DNA of 64,000 nucleotides from JAFAMB01 sp963775805 (lineage in GTDB: Bacteria > Verrucomicrobiota > Verrucomicrobiia > Chthoniobacterales > JAFAMB01), in contig CAVZKG010000001.1 in NCBI GenBank assembly GCA_963775805.1, positions 248,001 through 312,000 of the forward strand, read 5' to 3'. The notes below the pieces were generated by a model that ran no database searches, was not told the origin of the DNA, and saw only the letters and a list, made by a program, of their open reading frames with translations. Made by a program: the position numbers and the translations under genes. This document shows positions 34,595 to 43,747 of the stretch, one piece after another (position 1 is the stretch's first letter; each line of letters opens with the position of its first letter).

Positions 34595-36060
34595 GCATCA
34601 TGATGACGAACGAAAAGATACTGATCATCGACGATACCCCGGCAAATATCCGACTCCTAAGCGACGCACTGGAGCGTCAAGGCCACGAGATTCTCACCGC
34701 ATCGGATGGTGACTCCGGTTTTCGGATCGCTTTTATGGCCAGGCCCGCGTTGATTTTGCTCGATGTGATGATGCCTCTCCTTGACGGCATGGCAACCTGC
34801 CAAAAACTCAAATCGAACGACGCGACCCGGGAGGTACCGGTAATGTTTATTACAGCCCGGAATGATATGGAGAGCATTATCACCGGATTCCGGCATGGTG
34901 CGGTGGATTACATTCAGAAGCCTTTTCATATCGAAGAGGTCTTGAGCAGGGTTGAGACACACCTTCAGATCGGGAGGTTAGCCCGCGAACTTCGCGGACG
35001 AAACGAAGAACTCGAAAAGGAGATAGGGCGCCGTCGGGAGGCGGAAGAGGCGCGTCGCACGGCGGATGAACGTTATTTGCGAATCTCGGCGGCGGAAGCG
35101 GCGCGTTGGGGAATTGCGGGCTTCGTTGGTGAAAGCAGGACGGTCCGTAAAATTGTGGAGGAGGTCAAAAAAGTTCACCGGTTCGCCAATACCAGCGTGC
35201 TCATCCAAGGAGAAAGTGGAACGGGAAAGGAACTGGTCGCACGCGCACTTCATCATGGAAGTCCTCGATCTGCGGCCCCGTTTATCCCGGTCAACTGCGT
35301 CGCGATTCCGAGCGAACTTGCGGAGTCGATGTTGTTTGGCCATGTCCGTGGAGCGTTTACCGGCGCAACAACCGATCGCAAAGGATGGTTCGAGCTAGCA
35401 AATAACGGGACACTATTTCTCGATGAAATCGGGGATATGCCGCTCACGCTGCAAGGTAAGTTGCTGCGGGCATTGGAGGATGGAGAAATTCTCCCGGTTG
35501 GCAGCATGAAACCGCTCGTTGTGGATGTCCGAGTAATCGCCGCCACTAATGCAGATATGCCCGCGAAGATTCTCGATGGCGGGTTTCGTCAGGATCTATT
35601 TTTTCGCTTGGCTCGCTACGTTGTCGACATGCCGCCACTCCGAGAGCGACTGGATGATCTCCCATTGCTCGTGACGCATTTTCTCCAACTTTTCTCAAAT
35701 GAAATGGGGATGTCGCCGCCGGTTGTTGCGGCGGATGCGATGACGCTGCTCGAGTCGTATTCGTTTCCGGGTAACGTGCGGGAATTAAAGAACATAATCG
35801 AACGCGCTCTGATCGAAAGCGGAGGAGGACCGATTCAGCGGCGTCACATTCATTTGCTTGACACTGTTCCCAGGCGGCAAATCTCGTTTGCAAGCCCTTC
35901 GCCCGTTGTTTCGAATTCTGACACGATTCCGCTCAATCTGGACGCAGCCGAACAGATCCTCATTCAGCGAGCCTTGAACCAGTCTGGGGGAAACGTAGCC
36001 GAAGCGGCGCGATTACTCGGTGTGAATCGTAGCAGGATCTACCGGCGTTTTCCGGTGTAG
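34591..36060 (+). CDS. NtrC-type sigma54-dependent response regulator
   Basis: This 489-residue enhancer-binding protein has a receiver with D58 (LILLDVMMP) and K110 (YIQKPF), then a linker coiled coil (residues 130-170). Its AAA+ domain has Walker A GESGTGKE (207-214), intact sigma54-contact loop GAFTGA (254-259), Walker B TLFLDEIGDMP and arginine-finger region FRQDLFFRLARY. The C-terminal Fis-type helix-turn-helix reads ILIQRALNQSGGNVAEAARL with LGVNRSRIYRRF. With GAFTGA and both Walker motifs present it should be fully active on sigma54 promoters. It overlaps the upstream kinase by ATGA, so they are partners. Its targets are unknown; two candidate sigma54 promoters lie elsewhere in this window. 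Confidence 0.93.
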   Translation: MSIMMTNEKILIIDDTPANIRLLSDALERQGHEILTASDGDSGFRIAFMARPALILLDVMMPLLDGMATCQKLKSNDATREVPVMFITARNDMESIITGFRHGAVDYIQKPFHIEEVLSRVETHLQIGRLARELRGRNEELEKEIGRRREAEEARRTADERYLRISAAEAARWGIAGFVGESRTVRKIVEEVKKVHRFANTSVLIQGESGTGKELVARALHHGSPRSAAPFIPVNCVAIPSELAESMLFGHVRGAFTGATTDRKGWFELANNGTLFLDEIGDMPLTLQGKLLRALEDGEILPVGSMKPLVVDVRVIAATNADMPAKILDGGFRQDLFFRLARYVVDMPPLRERLDDLPLLVTHFLQLFSNEMGMSPPVVAADAMTLLESYSFPGNVRELKNIIERALIESGGGPIQRRHIHLLDTVPRRQISFASPSPVVSNSDTIPLNLDAAEQILIQRALNQSGGNVAEAARLLGVNRSRIYRRFPV

Positions 36061-36100
36061 GGTTGGATTGAAGTTTTTCTATTTCCGAGAAGGGGTTTCA

Positions 36101-36161
36101 CCACGGAGGCGCAGAGGACACAGAGGATTGGATTAACCACAAAGGCGCAGAGGGCACAGAG
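36101..36161 (+). repeat. Dispersed repeat CCACGGAGGCGCAGAGGACA, two copies
   Basis: Two units of the widespread CCAC(A/G)(A/G)AGGCGCAGAGG-type repeat (36101-36126 and 36137-36161), with a partial third at 36325-36340. The 37 bp at 36114-36150 recur, inverted and with one mismatch, at 44715-44751. Confidence 0.8.
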
Positions 36162-36262
36162 TTTCGGAATTTTTTGGATACGCGATCCGAACTGGAGCGA
36201 TTTCGCGTTAAACGAGCGTCGGGGACGTGGATGCGGGAAAATACGAGAACATTAGAGAGTTC

Positions 36263-36306
36263 AAAGATTGGCTTTCGCCTGTCTTTGATTGGCTTTCAGC
36301 CTGTCC
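36263..36306. repeat. GATTGGCTTTC(A)GCCTGTC repeat, two units
   Basis: Two direct units of about 21 bp; related sequence is at 44294-44336 (also two units), 44421-44444, 15751-15768 and the hairpin at 56926-56970. The rest of 36061-36417 has no gene. Confidence 0.65.
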
Positions 36307-36382
36307 GGTTCCTTGGAAAGGGTTCACCACAGAGGCGTACGACGGAAGCCGCAATCATAGGGGACTGCCAGGGAGTGGCATT

Positions 36383-36408
36383 CCTCCCATGGCGTAAGTC
36401 ATGGGAGG
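36383..36408. terminator. Hairpin after the KAS operon
   Basis: CCTCCCATG, 8-base loop, CATGGGAGG: a perfect 9-bp stem starting 10 bp past the stop of the minus-strand ketoacyl-synthase gene. No U-tract follows. Confidence 0.5.
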
Positions 36409-36417
36409 TCCTGACAG

Positions 36418-37647
36418 CTACACCTTCTTAAAGATGATACAGGAGTTGATGCCGCCGAAGCCGAAGGCGTTGCTCAGGATAAAGCGGAGATCCTTTTCCC
36501 TAAGGTCGTTTGCAACGATGTCCAGATCGCAAGCTGGATCGAATGTCTGATAGTTCAAGGTTGGCGGGATCAGGCCGTCACGAATAGCCAATGCGCAAAT
36601 AACGCCTTCGATGGCCGCGCTCGCGCCGAGTGGATGTCCGTAGTAGCTCTTGGTACCACTCACCGGGATGCTCCCGGTTCGCTCGCCAAAGACTTTCCGG
36701 ATACAGAACGCCTCGTTTGAGTCGTTGAGCTGTGTCGAACTGGCGTGCGCGTTGATATAATCGATTTGTTCGGGGTTCACCTGACCATATTTCAGTGCGT
36801 CGCACATGGCTCTGACACAAGATTCACCAGTCGGAAGAGGGGTCGTCATGTGGAATGCGTCGTTATTGAGGCTGTATCCGATCACTTCGGCGTAAATGTT
36901 GGCGCTGCGCGCCTTTGCGTGTTCGTACTCCTCAAGAACAAGACTTGCCGCACCTTCGCCCATTACGAAACCGTCCCGTTCCAAATCGAACGGACGGCAG
37001 GCAACCGAAGGATGTGCGCGACTCATGGTCCGGATAAAAGCAAATGCCCCGAAAGTGAGCGGACTTAAGGGCGCTTCTGCCGCTCCCGCGATCATCACGT
37101 CGGCCCAATCGTCCCGGATATACCGGAGCGCCTCACCGATTGCCACATTGCCGCTGGCACAGCTGTTTGAGTTCGTTGTTCCGACGCCTCGAAGTCCGAA
37201 CTCAATTGCGGTGTTGCAATGAGCGGAGCCACCAAAGACCTGTAACGCGAGAGTCTGCCGAACCGACTTCGGGCCCCCATGCACAAAGGCTTCATGTTGA
37301 TCTTCAGCGTTCGAAACTCCTCCGAGCGCCGTGCCAAAACTTACGCCAACTCGATCGTGGGGCGTGTCCGGCGAATATTCGAGGCCGCTGTCTTCCAACG
37401 CGAGTTTCACCGAGGCCACCGAAAATTGGGCATACCGATCCAGACGCTTCAGCCTGTGGGGAGGAAAAATAGTTTCCGGAGCCCATCCGGCGATCGCCCC
37501 TGCGCTGGTCGCCTTGAACATGGCCGCGTCGAACGTCGAAACGGGACCAATCCCTGACTTTTTGTTTTTGATCGCCTCCCAAAATGCCTGTTTGCCGACC
37601 CCAATCGCGGTGATTGGCCCAACTCCGGTGATTACGACTCGCCTCAT
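36418..37647 (-). CDS. Beta-ketoacyl-ACP synthase II-like (FabF-type) enzyme
   Basis: This 409-residue thiolase-fold condensing enzyme should extend an acyl chain using malonyl-ACP, in the cytosol. The Cys-His-His triad is C163 (NSNSCASGNVAIGEAL), H301 (YINAHASSTQLND) and H338 (YYGHPLGASAAIEG), with K333 conserved. The usual NAHGTST is changed to NAHASST, and the GHLLGAAG-type loop to GHPLGASA, so it is not a typical housekeeping FabF. It is the last gene of a coupled four-gene minus-strand operon with an SRPBCC protein, a RibD-type reductase and a TIM-barrel protein. No ACP gene is visible nearby. A specialised lipid or polyketide-like product is possible. Confidence 0.88.
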   Translation of the reverse strand: MRRVVITGVGPITAIGVGKQAFWEAIKNKKSGIGPVSTFDAAMFKATSAGAIAGWAPETIFPPHRLKRLDRYAQFSVASVKLALEDSGLEYSPDTPHDRVGVSFGTALGGVSNAEDQHEAFVHGGPKSVRQTLALQVFGGSAHCNTAIEFGLRGVGTTNSNSCASGNVAIGEALRYIRDDWADVMIAGAAEAPLSPLTFGAFAFIRTMSRAHPSVACRPFDLERDGFVMGEGAASLVLEEYEHAKARSANIYAEVIGYSLNNDAFHMTTPLPTGESCVRAMCDALKYGQVNPEQIDYINAHASSTQLNDSNEAFCIRKVFGERTGSIPVSGTKSYYGHPLGASAAIEGVICALAIRDGLIPPTLNYQTFDPACDLDIVANDLREKDLRFILSNAFGFGGINSCIIFKKV

Positions 37648-38084
37648 TTATTTTCCAGGTGCGACTTCATGTGGATCAGCGTTTGTGTTGCAATGTAGTC
37701 GATAAAAGCGTGGCCGATGATCGGTTCAGCAATTGGCGCAAGCAGTCGCGATCTAAAGGAGAGATCGTGAATGATTTGTACTTCCGTCCCCTCTGGGAGT
37801 GGTCGGAAGCGCCAGACGACCTTCATCCCTTTGGTCCAGGCCTTCAGATGGGTGAATCGGATCTCCCGTTTCACGCGATCAATCACCTGTTCCGATACCC
37901 ATGCAACCGGGATCGCTCCGCGTCTTGCAGCCATTTTGACAATGTTCCTGCCGGGACCTTTTTCGAAGTAGCGAATGTAACGGTAATGCGGGAGGAAGTC
38001 CGGCCAATGGGCAAGGTCTGCAGCGGCTTCGAAGATCGCGTTTTCCGGGGCAAACATGACTATCGCATTCGTCTGGTGCATCAT
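37644..38084 (-). CDS. SRPBCC (START-like/polyketide-cyclase type) protein
   Basis: This 146-residue protein starts at the ATG at 38084, which overlaps the TGA of the upstream reductase gene (ATGA); an upstream in-frame start at 38114 is less likely. It has the helix-grip order: IVMFAPENAIFEAAADLAHW, then PDFLPHYRYIRYFEKGPG, strands through VWRFRPLPEGTEVQI and a long C-terminal helix. These are features of the coenzyme-Q-binding COQ10/polyketide-cyclase family that bind hydrophobic ligands in a cavity. Its stop overlaps the start of the ketoacyl-synthase gene, so it may handle the product or intermediate of that enzyme. Confidence 0.8.
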   Translation of the reverse strand: MMHQTNAIVMFAPENAIFEAAADLAHWPDFLPHYRYIRYFEKGPGRNIVKMAARRGAIPVAWVSEQVIDRVKREIRFTHLKAWTKGMKVVWRFRPLPEGTEVQIIHDLSFRSRLLAPIAEPIIGHAFIDYIATQTLIHMKSHLENK

Positions 38085-38764
38085 GAACGATTCGCAATGT
38101 AGTGGAGGTAACATTCGCCTGCCTCGACTTTCATCGACTCCAATCGGTAGGGCCGAGAGGAAGGAAGAAAGGGCCCAAGCGGTCCCAGAACGCCGGGAGC
38201 AGCGTTTCCACCCGCGAGAATCGGTGCGACAGTCAGATAGAACTCGTCAATCAGGTCAAGCTCCGCCAGCGATCTTGCCACCTGAGGGCCACCTTCGCAC
38301 ACGAGCGTCCGTACCCGATGTGTTTCCCAAAGATCATTCAACAGTTCCGGAATCAGGACATGATCACCGGTGCTGATATGTAGAGTCGCTTTCGTTCTCA
38401 ATTCACTCTGAACAGAGGCCGACATCCGCGCTGTCGAATAGATGAGAATCGGCGAGAAGTCGTGCCTAAAGATCTCGAGATTGAGCGGAAAATCTCCAGA
38501 ATTGGATAGTACAACCCGGATCGGATAGGGGTCTTGACCGCGCCCGATTCGAGCATTCCGCAGCGATTCATCCGGCATCCCCATCGACATCCGATCGGTT
38601 TCAACCGTGTTCCGGCCAACCATCAGGGCATCTCCCAGCGCTCGGATCTGCAGGAGCCGATGTTTATCGATTTCGGAAGTGAATCCCGACGGGGTACGTT
38701 TGACCGTCGATACTTTGCCATCAACGGTCATCGCGAAGTTCAGAATGATCTGAGGCCGATCCAT
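38081..38764 (-). CDS. RibD C-terminal-type reductase
   Basis: This 227-residue NADPH-dependent reductase has the dihydrofolate-reductase-like fold of the RibD C-terminal domain. Motifs are ILNFAMTVDGKVS, DALMVGRNTVETD and LVCEGGPQVARSL, then LDEFYLTVAP-type strands. The deaminase domain of bifunctional RibD is absent, so it could be a stand-alone pyrimidine reductase of riboflavin synthesis, or a relative using another substrate. It starts one base after the upstream gene's stop and overlaps the next gene by ATGA, so its level is tied to the condensing-enzyme operon. That context makes a non-riboflavin role possible. Confidence 0.8.
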   Translation of the reverse strand: MDRPQIILNFAMTVDGKVSTVKRTPSGFTSEIDKHRLLQIRALGDALMVGRNTVETDRMSMGMPDESLRNARIGRGQDPYPIRVVLSNSGDFPLNLEIFRHDFSPILIYSTARMSASVQSELRTKATLHISTGDHVLIPELLNDLWETHRVRTLVCEGGPQVARSLAELDLIDEFYLTVAPILAGGNAAPGVLGPLGPFLPSSRPYRLESMKVEAGECYLHYIANRS

Positions 38765-38765
38765 G

Positions 38766-39677
38766 CTACGACTCCGAGAATACCTTTTTCCAATGCAACA
38801 GTGCATCGACGATCTGTTCTTTCGGAATCCGCGAACTCAGTTCCCAGACAACCGGGATCTCCTCCGGCAGAACTGGAATCAGGTTCTTGAAATCGATCAT
38901 GCCGCTGAAAGGAACGCAGTGGTCCCTCGAAGGGAAACGAACGTCGTGGACGTGGCAACCGATCATTCGCGGAGCCATTTCCGAAAGCCATTCCAAATGG
39001 TCGATGAATGTCAGATTGTGGCGGATCTGCGCATGGCCGAAATCGTGCCAATAGCCGATCCGGCCGTCCGCGAGGTCGGTGAACAAGCGGCGGAACTCCC
39101 GTTCGGACGGGAACGTTTCGATACCGATGCGATTTTCTATGCCCAGGGTGACACCTGCAGCGCTGGCATGGGTCAGGACTGGTTGGAGCCATTGTATGAC
39201 CCGCTCGTATATCGGAACCGCTTCGCGCTTCTGAATCGCATTCAACTTGTGATTTACGTAGGTGCGGTCCAGATAATGCCCAGCCTGGATCGCGCGCATC
39301 AATCGAGTCGTGTCATCGGACGAGGTGACAGAGCCCAAATGCATTACGACGCATCGCGCACCGACTTTGCGGGCGCAATCGATCGTCTGCAGAGTGTGCC
39401 GGAGAGCCATTTCGCGTTCCCTGGAGTTGTCGGAGGTGCATTGATAACAATCAGGGGCTGGATACGGAATTGCCACCGGCAATGGACAAAAGTTATGTAG
39501 GCTCGTGACAGTCATCGCATGATCCGCCAGGAATTTCTCAATTCCTTCCCATAGTGAGACTCGAATCCCGTGACTTAATTCCACGCGGTCGAATCCAAGT
39601 AGCAAAATTTCCTCCAACATTTCGTCACCGCGTGAATGCCGCATCGAATTCCAGCACGTGGAAAAAGCCAGGTTCAT
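38766..39677 (-). CDS. TIM-barrel sugar-phosphate isomerase/epimerase-like protein
   Basis: This 303-residue protein belongs to the AP-endonuclease-2/xylose-isomerase-like TIM-barrel family. It begins with the strand LAFSTCWNS. Metal-ligand candidates lie along the barrel: TSLHNFCPLP, VVMHLGSV, LGIENRIG (Glu), GYWHDFGHAQ (His, Asp, His), CHVHDV and a late PVVWELSS (Glu). The set fits a divalent-metal site. The substrate is unknown. It is the first gene of the four-gene operon running to 36418. Confidence 0.82.
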   Translation of the reverse strand: MNLAFSTCWNSMRHSRGDEMLEEILLLGFDRVELSHGIRVSLWEGIEKFLADHAMTVTSLHNFCPLPVAIPYPAPDCYQCTSDNSREREMALRHTLQTIDCARKVGARCVVMHLGSVTSSDDTTRLMRAIQAGHYLDRTYVNHKLNAIQKREAVPIYERVIQWLQPVLTHASAAGVTLGIENRIGIETFPSEREFRRLFTDLADGRIGYWHDFGHAQIRHNLTFIDHLEWLSEMAPRMIGCHVHDVRFPSRDHCVPFSGMIDFKNLIPVLPEEIPVVWELSSRIPKEQIVDALLHWKKVFSES

Positions 39678-39701
39678 CGGTAACTAGACTGGTAGCCGCT
39701 G

Positions 39702-39733
39702 ACCACGACCCCGAATTCTTTCGGGGCCGTGGT
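39702..39733. terminator. Strong hairpin downstream of glucan phosphorylase
   Basis: ACCACGACCCCGAA and TTCGGGGCCGTGGT pair as a 14-bp stem with one mismatch and a TTCT loop, in the 155-bp gap between the phosphorylase stop and the start of the TIM-barrel operon. It probably ends the phosphorylase transcript, though no U-tract is seen on that strand. Confidence 0.6.
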
Positions 39734-39832
39734 TGATCCAAGGATTCTTCGCTTTTTTGGCCCAGCCCTGCGTGCCGAAACTTTAAGCACTGCGAACGAC
39801 CGGCAGCAGGATTTGGCAGGAGGCCAGCCGGA

Positions 39833-42385
39833 TTATTTGGCCCAGGTGATTAATCGCAGTTCGTGTTCCTGAACGACATTCGGATGCGTCGGGATGACAC
39901 GGACATTGAACCCGTAACTTCCGCTTTCTGAAGCCGGGATCGACCCGGTAAATTGATAGTGGCCGTCGTTGCCACTCCTTTCGACCTTTGTGAAGTCGAC
40001 TGTGTATGGGTTGCGCAGCGTGTTGTTATCCGATTCGCCGACATACGCTTGCACACGCACATGGGTTGGATCAACCGTCCCCAGAAAGACGCGCGCAGTG
40101 ATTTCCATTGTATCGCCAACGAAGACCGAATCTCGACCTGCGTACGATGTGTCGACGGACTCGATCCGGACTTGCGGCCAATCGACCCGAGTCGAATGTT
40201 TCCATTTCGCGAGATCGATCGCGGCCTTGCAGTTGTTTGCGCTGAGCGCTTTGAACCCTTCTGCCGCCGGCTCATACAGGCGCTCGGTGTATTCTTTCAC
40301 CATGCGATGGGTGTTAAAAACCGGAGTCACACTTCGCATCGACTCCCGCATCAATTGGATCCAGGCGATCGGGATCCGGCCATCTGGCTTGGCGTAGTAA
40401 AGCGGGATTATCTGGTTTTCGAGAATGTTAAACAAGCTGTCCGAATCCACTTCGTTCTGGAAGTCGGGACTCCCTTCGGTGATCTCGGGACCGATCGCCC
40501 AACCATTCTTCCCGTTGAACCCCTCGCACCACCAGCCATCCAGTACGCTCAGATTCAAACCGCCGTTGGGCGGTAACTTCATTCCGCTCGTTCCGCTCGC
40601 TTCGAGTGGTCGGAGCGGATTGTTCAACCAGAGATCAACGCCTTGGTAGAGCCGGCGTCCGATGTAGGTGTCGTAATCTTCGACGAACACGACAGCGTGT
40701 TCGAGGCCGGCTTCCCGGGATCGATTGTAGACTTCCTGTATAAATCTCTTTCCGGGCTCATCTTTCGGGTGCGATTTGCCCGCAAAGATAAACTGCACGG
40801 GGCGCTCCGTGTTTTGTAGGAGGCGCAAAAGGCGCTCTTTCTGGCTGAAAAGGAGCGTCCCGCGTTTATAAGTCGCAAATCTCCGGGCAAAACCAATAGT
40901 CAATACTTCCGGGTTTAAGATTCCACTAATTTTTCGCAGTTGCTCTGGAGACTCGCCATGGCGCAGCCGTTGGGCACGCAACCGACCGCGAATGAAGTCA
41001 ATGAGACGTGCCTTCAGAAGATGATGGGTTTCCCAAAGAACTTCGTCAGGGATATCCATGACGCGGCGCCAATACTCGATATCGGTGAGATGTTCCTCCC
41101 AATCGGCTCCGAGATACTTATTGTATAGCCGGTGAAACTCGGGGGCCGTCCATGTCTTCGTGTGGACGCCATTGGTGATGCTTGTGATCGGCACTTCCTG
41201 GAACGGGATCCCGGCCCAGACATCTTTCCAAAGACCCTGGCTAACGTCGCCATGAAGTTTGCTGACACCGTTCGCGTGGCGGCTCAGGCGCAGCGCGAGG
41301 ATCGTCATGCTAAATGTATTGGTGCGATTGACCTCCGGTTCTCCGAGCCGGAAAAAATCTTCGAAGCTGATTCGGAAATCGTTCGCGTAGCCGGTGAAAT
41401 GGCGCACCATCATTTCCCGGGAGAAAGCGTCGTTACCGGCCGGGACAGGCGTGTGTGTCGTGAAAACGTTCGAGGCCGCGACGACTTGAAGCGCTGTGTA
41501 GTATTCCAGTCCTCTGTCCTGTACATACTGGCGAATTCGCTCGAGTGACAGAAAGGCGGAGTGTCCTTCGTTCATATGAAAGACCTCCGGATGGATTCCA
41601 AGCGCGTCCAGCGCCCGGACGCCGCCAATGCCGAGGACAATTTCCTGGCGAATCCGCATTTCGAGATCGCCACCGTACAGTTGTTCGGTAATCAGACGAT
41701 CTTCCTGGGAGTTCTGCTGGATGTCGGTGTCGAGCAGGTAGAGTTTTATCCGGCCAATCTGCAGTTCCCAGACCTTCGCCCACACGGTTCTACCAAGAAT
41801 CGTGACTGAGATGTAAAGCGGCTGATCACCCGTTTTCGCCTCCAGCAGAGGTAAGTGTCCAAAGTTTTGGTTGAGGCTTACCGCTTCCTGCCAGCCATCC
41901 TTATTGATCTGCTGCTTGAAGTAGCCATGCCGGTAAAGCAACGTGACGGCACTAAAATCCAGATCGAGGTCGCTCGCCGATTTACAATGGTCGCCGGAAA
42001 GAATGCCGAGACCGCCGGAGTAATTTGGCACCGATTCGTGGAATCCGAACTCGGCGGAGAAGTATGCGATTTTTGGCGCGCTCGATCGAAGCTTCCGATA
42101 GGTATCGGGACGAGCCAGGTAGGTTTTGAACTTTTGATAGACCGCCTGCATTTCCCGGATGTAGTCATCGTCGTGTGAGAGTTCGAGCAGGCGAGCCTGG
42201 CGGGAGAGTTGCAACATCCGGATTGGATTGTGGTTCGTTCGGTCCCAGAGCTGCGTATCGAGATGCCGAAAAAGCCGGCGAGCGTCGGGTTCCCAGGTCC
42301 ACCACAGATTGTGGGCGAGTTCGCGGAGCGGTTCGAGGTTCTCCGGCAATCGGGGTGATACGTTAAAGGTTTGTACAGGTTGCAT
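39833..42385 (-). CDS. glgP: Alpha-glucan (glycogen/maltodextrin) phosphorylase
   Basis: This 850-residue PLP-dependent GT35 enzyme releases glucose-1-phosphate from alpha-1,4-glucans in the cytosol. The ATG at 42385 (MQPVQTFNVSP) is chosen; the frame extends upstream but overlaps the divergent gene. It has the short bacterial/archaeal-type N-terminus (NLWWTWEPDARRLFRHLD), the active-site stretch AYFSAEFGFHESVPNYSGGL, the histidine-containing FTTHTPVPAGND, and the PLP-lysine motif ASGTSGMKLPPNGG. The C-terminal about 100 residues form an extra beta domain (VDTSYAGRDSVFVGDTMEIT), a known extension of this subgroup. It is divergent from the aldo/keto reductase gene with 154 bp between starts. 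Confidence 0.93.
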   Translation of the reverse strand: MQPVQTFNVSPRLPENLEPLRELAHNLWWTWEPDARRLFRHLDTQLWDRTNHNPIRMLQLSRQARLLELSHDDDYIREMQAVYQKFKTYLARPDTYRKLRSSAPKIAYFSAEFGFHESVPNYSGGLGILSGDHCKSASDLDLDFSAVTLLYRHGYFKQQINKDGWQEAVSLNQNFGHLPLLEAKTGDQPLYISVTILGRTVWAKVWELQIGRIKLYLLDTDIQQNSQEDRLITEQLYGGDLEMRIRQEIVLGIGGVRALDALGIHPEVFHMNEGHSAFLSLERIRQYVQDRGLEYYTALQVVAASNVFTTHTPVPAGNDAFSREMMVRHFTGYANDFRISFEDFFRLGEPEVNRTNTFSMTILALRLSRHANGVSKLHGDVSQGLWKDVWAGIPFQEVPITSITNGVHTKTWTAPEFHRLYNKYLGADWEEHLTDIEYWRRVMDIPDEVLWETHHLLKARLIDFIRGRLRAQRLRHGESPEQLRKISGILNPEVLTIGFARRFATYKRGTLLFSQKERLLRLLQNTERPVQFIFAGKSHPKDEPGKRFIQEVYNRSREAGLEHAVVFVEDYDTYIGRRLYQGVDLWLNNPLRPLEASGTSGMKLPPNGGLNLSVLDGWWCEGFNGKNGWAIGPEITEGSPDFQNEVDSDSLFNILENQIIPLYYAKPDGRIPIAWIQLMRESMRSVTPVFNTHRMVKEYTERLYEPAAEGFKALSANNCKAAIDLAKWKHSTRVDWPQVRIESVDTSYAGRDSVFVGDTMEITARVFLGTVDPTHVRVQAYVGESDNNTLRNPYTVDFTKVERSGNDGHYQFTGSIPASESGSYGFNVRVIPTHPNVVQEHELRLITWAK

Positions 42386-42539
42386 CGTATGTTTTCTTGA
42401 TTCGGGTCGGGTCTCCCTCAGAGGATGACAAGACCTCCCGTAGCACAACCTGTGCTTGGCGGAGTTGCAAGTCTTTAGCCTCGACCCTTTGCAAATCTTT
42501 GACCTTCGGATTTGTCCGCAGGATAGTGGCAGACGCGCC

Positions 42540-43571
42540 ATGAATTACCGCACTTACCGCAATACAGATCTTCGAGTGAGCGATGTTGGGTTTGGGATGT
42601 GGACTGTCTCAACCGGATGGTGGGGGAGCTTTACCGAGCAGGAGGCCGTGGATCTGCTGCGTAAGGCGTTTGACCTGGGGATTACGCTTTTTGACGCTGC
42701 CGATACCTACGGGAATGGGCTGAGCGAAGAGCTAATCGCGAAGGCTTTTTCCCAACAACGTGATCAAATCGTGATAGCGACCAAGGTGGGCTACGATTTT
42801 GTGCACCATGGAAGTGAACGGCGGGGACAGCGCGAAATCCCTCAGGATTTTTCTCCCGGCGCTTTAGTTCGAGCAACAGAAGCAGCTCTCGAGCGGCTTA
42901 AGACCGATCGCATCGATCTATTGCAGCTGCATAATATTCGGATGGAGCAGGTGACCGACGACGCGATTTGGGAGACCTTGGACCGATTGCGGACACAAGG
43001 CATGATTCGGTATTACGGGATAGCGCTTGGCCCCGCAATCGGCTGGAAGTATGAAGGGATCAATTGCATCAACGAACGATCGCTAACCAGTGTACAGCAC
43101 ATTTACAACTTGCTTGAACAACACCCCGGTGGGGCGATTCACCAGGCTGCCATTGAGAAGAAAAGCGATACGATGTTCTTGATTCGGGTGCCGCATTCTT
43201 CCGGGATGCTTGAAGGACATTACACTTTGGAGACGACGTTTGCGCCTTCCGATCATCGAAGTCATCGGCCTCGCTCGTGGTTGGTGAACGGCGTTAGAAA
43301 AGTGGAACAGCTTCGATTTCTTGAATCGCCACAACGGACGATCGGTCAGGCGACACTCCTCTGGTTGCTGAAGGATGAGAGAGTTGCTTCGGTGCTTCCG
43401 AACATCTATGACGAGAAACAGCTTAAGGAATTTGCCACGATTGGGGACTCTCCTCCACTGACGGACGAAGAAATGAACCGAGTCGCAGAACTATACGAGG
43501 ACAATTTCGGAATCGACGACGAACCGCCTGGAAAATTCAAAGGGACCATGGAGTTGGTTGAAGCCCAGTAG
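42540..43571 (+). CDS. Aldo/keto reductase
   Basis: This 343-residue NADPH-dependent (beta/alpha)8-barrel oxidoreductase has catalytic residues D (LFDAADTYGNG), Y in the same motif, K (IVIATKVGYDF) and H (IDLLQLHNIR). The substrate loop around residues 195-260 is unusual, being longer and richer in charged residues than in common members. The C-terminus has the PNIYDEKQLKEFA element in place of the usual cofactor-binding GxxxxxQ. The start at 42540 fits MNYRTYRNTDLRVSDVGFGM. The natural substrate is unknown. It stands alone, sharing its upstream region with glgP. Confidence 0.88.
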   Translation: MNYRTYRNTDLRVSDVGFGMWTVSTGWWGSFTEQEAVDLLRKAFDLGITLFDAADTYGNGLSEELIAKAFSQQRDQIVIATKVGYDFVHHGSERRGQREIPQDFSPGALVRATEAALERLKTDRIDLLQLHNIRMEQVTDDAIWETLDRLRTQGMIRYYGIALGPAIGWKYEGINCINERSLTSVQHIYNLLEQHPGGAIHQAAIEKKSDTMFLIRVPHSSGMLEGHYTLETTFAPSDHRSHRPRSWLVNGVRKVEQLRFLESPQRTIGQATLLWLLKDERVASVLPNIYDEKQLKEFATIGDSPPLTDEEMNRVAELYEDNFGIDDEPPGKFKGTMELVEAQ

Positions 43572-43597
43572 GGGACAGCGGAAAGCCGCAACTGCAT

Positions 43598-43613
43598 GGA
43601 TGCGGTGTCGGCG
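43598..43613 (+). repeat. Dispersed repeat GGATGCGGTGTCGGCG, copy 4
   Basis: A perfect copy in the gap 43572-43747. Next to it at 43683-43702 is GTGCCTCTGTGGTGAAACCC, an inverted copy of the CCAC-AGAGGC family. Confidence 0.65.
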
Positions 43614-43747
43614 TGCGTGCGTATCGGCGTGTCGGCGAATACCTAGCTAGAATTGATATCGTCTATTTGCCCTGATTTGGAAGATTCAGCGCGTGCCTCT
43701 GTGGTGAAACCCTTGCCTGCAATGAACAAGCTGGAAGCCTATCGTTG

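Noticed and set aside
38081..38764. Complete riboflavin biosynthesis locus
   Set aside because: Only a RibD-type reductase domain is present; no deaminase, RibA, RibB, RibE or FMN riboswitch is visible.
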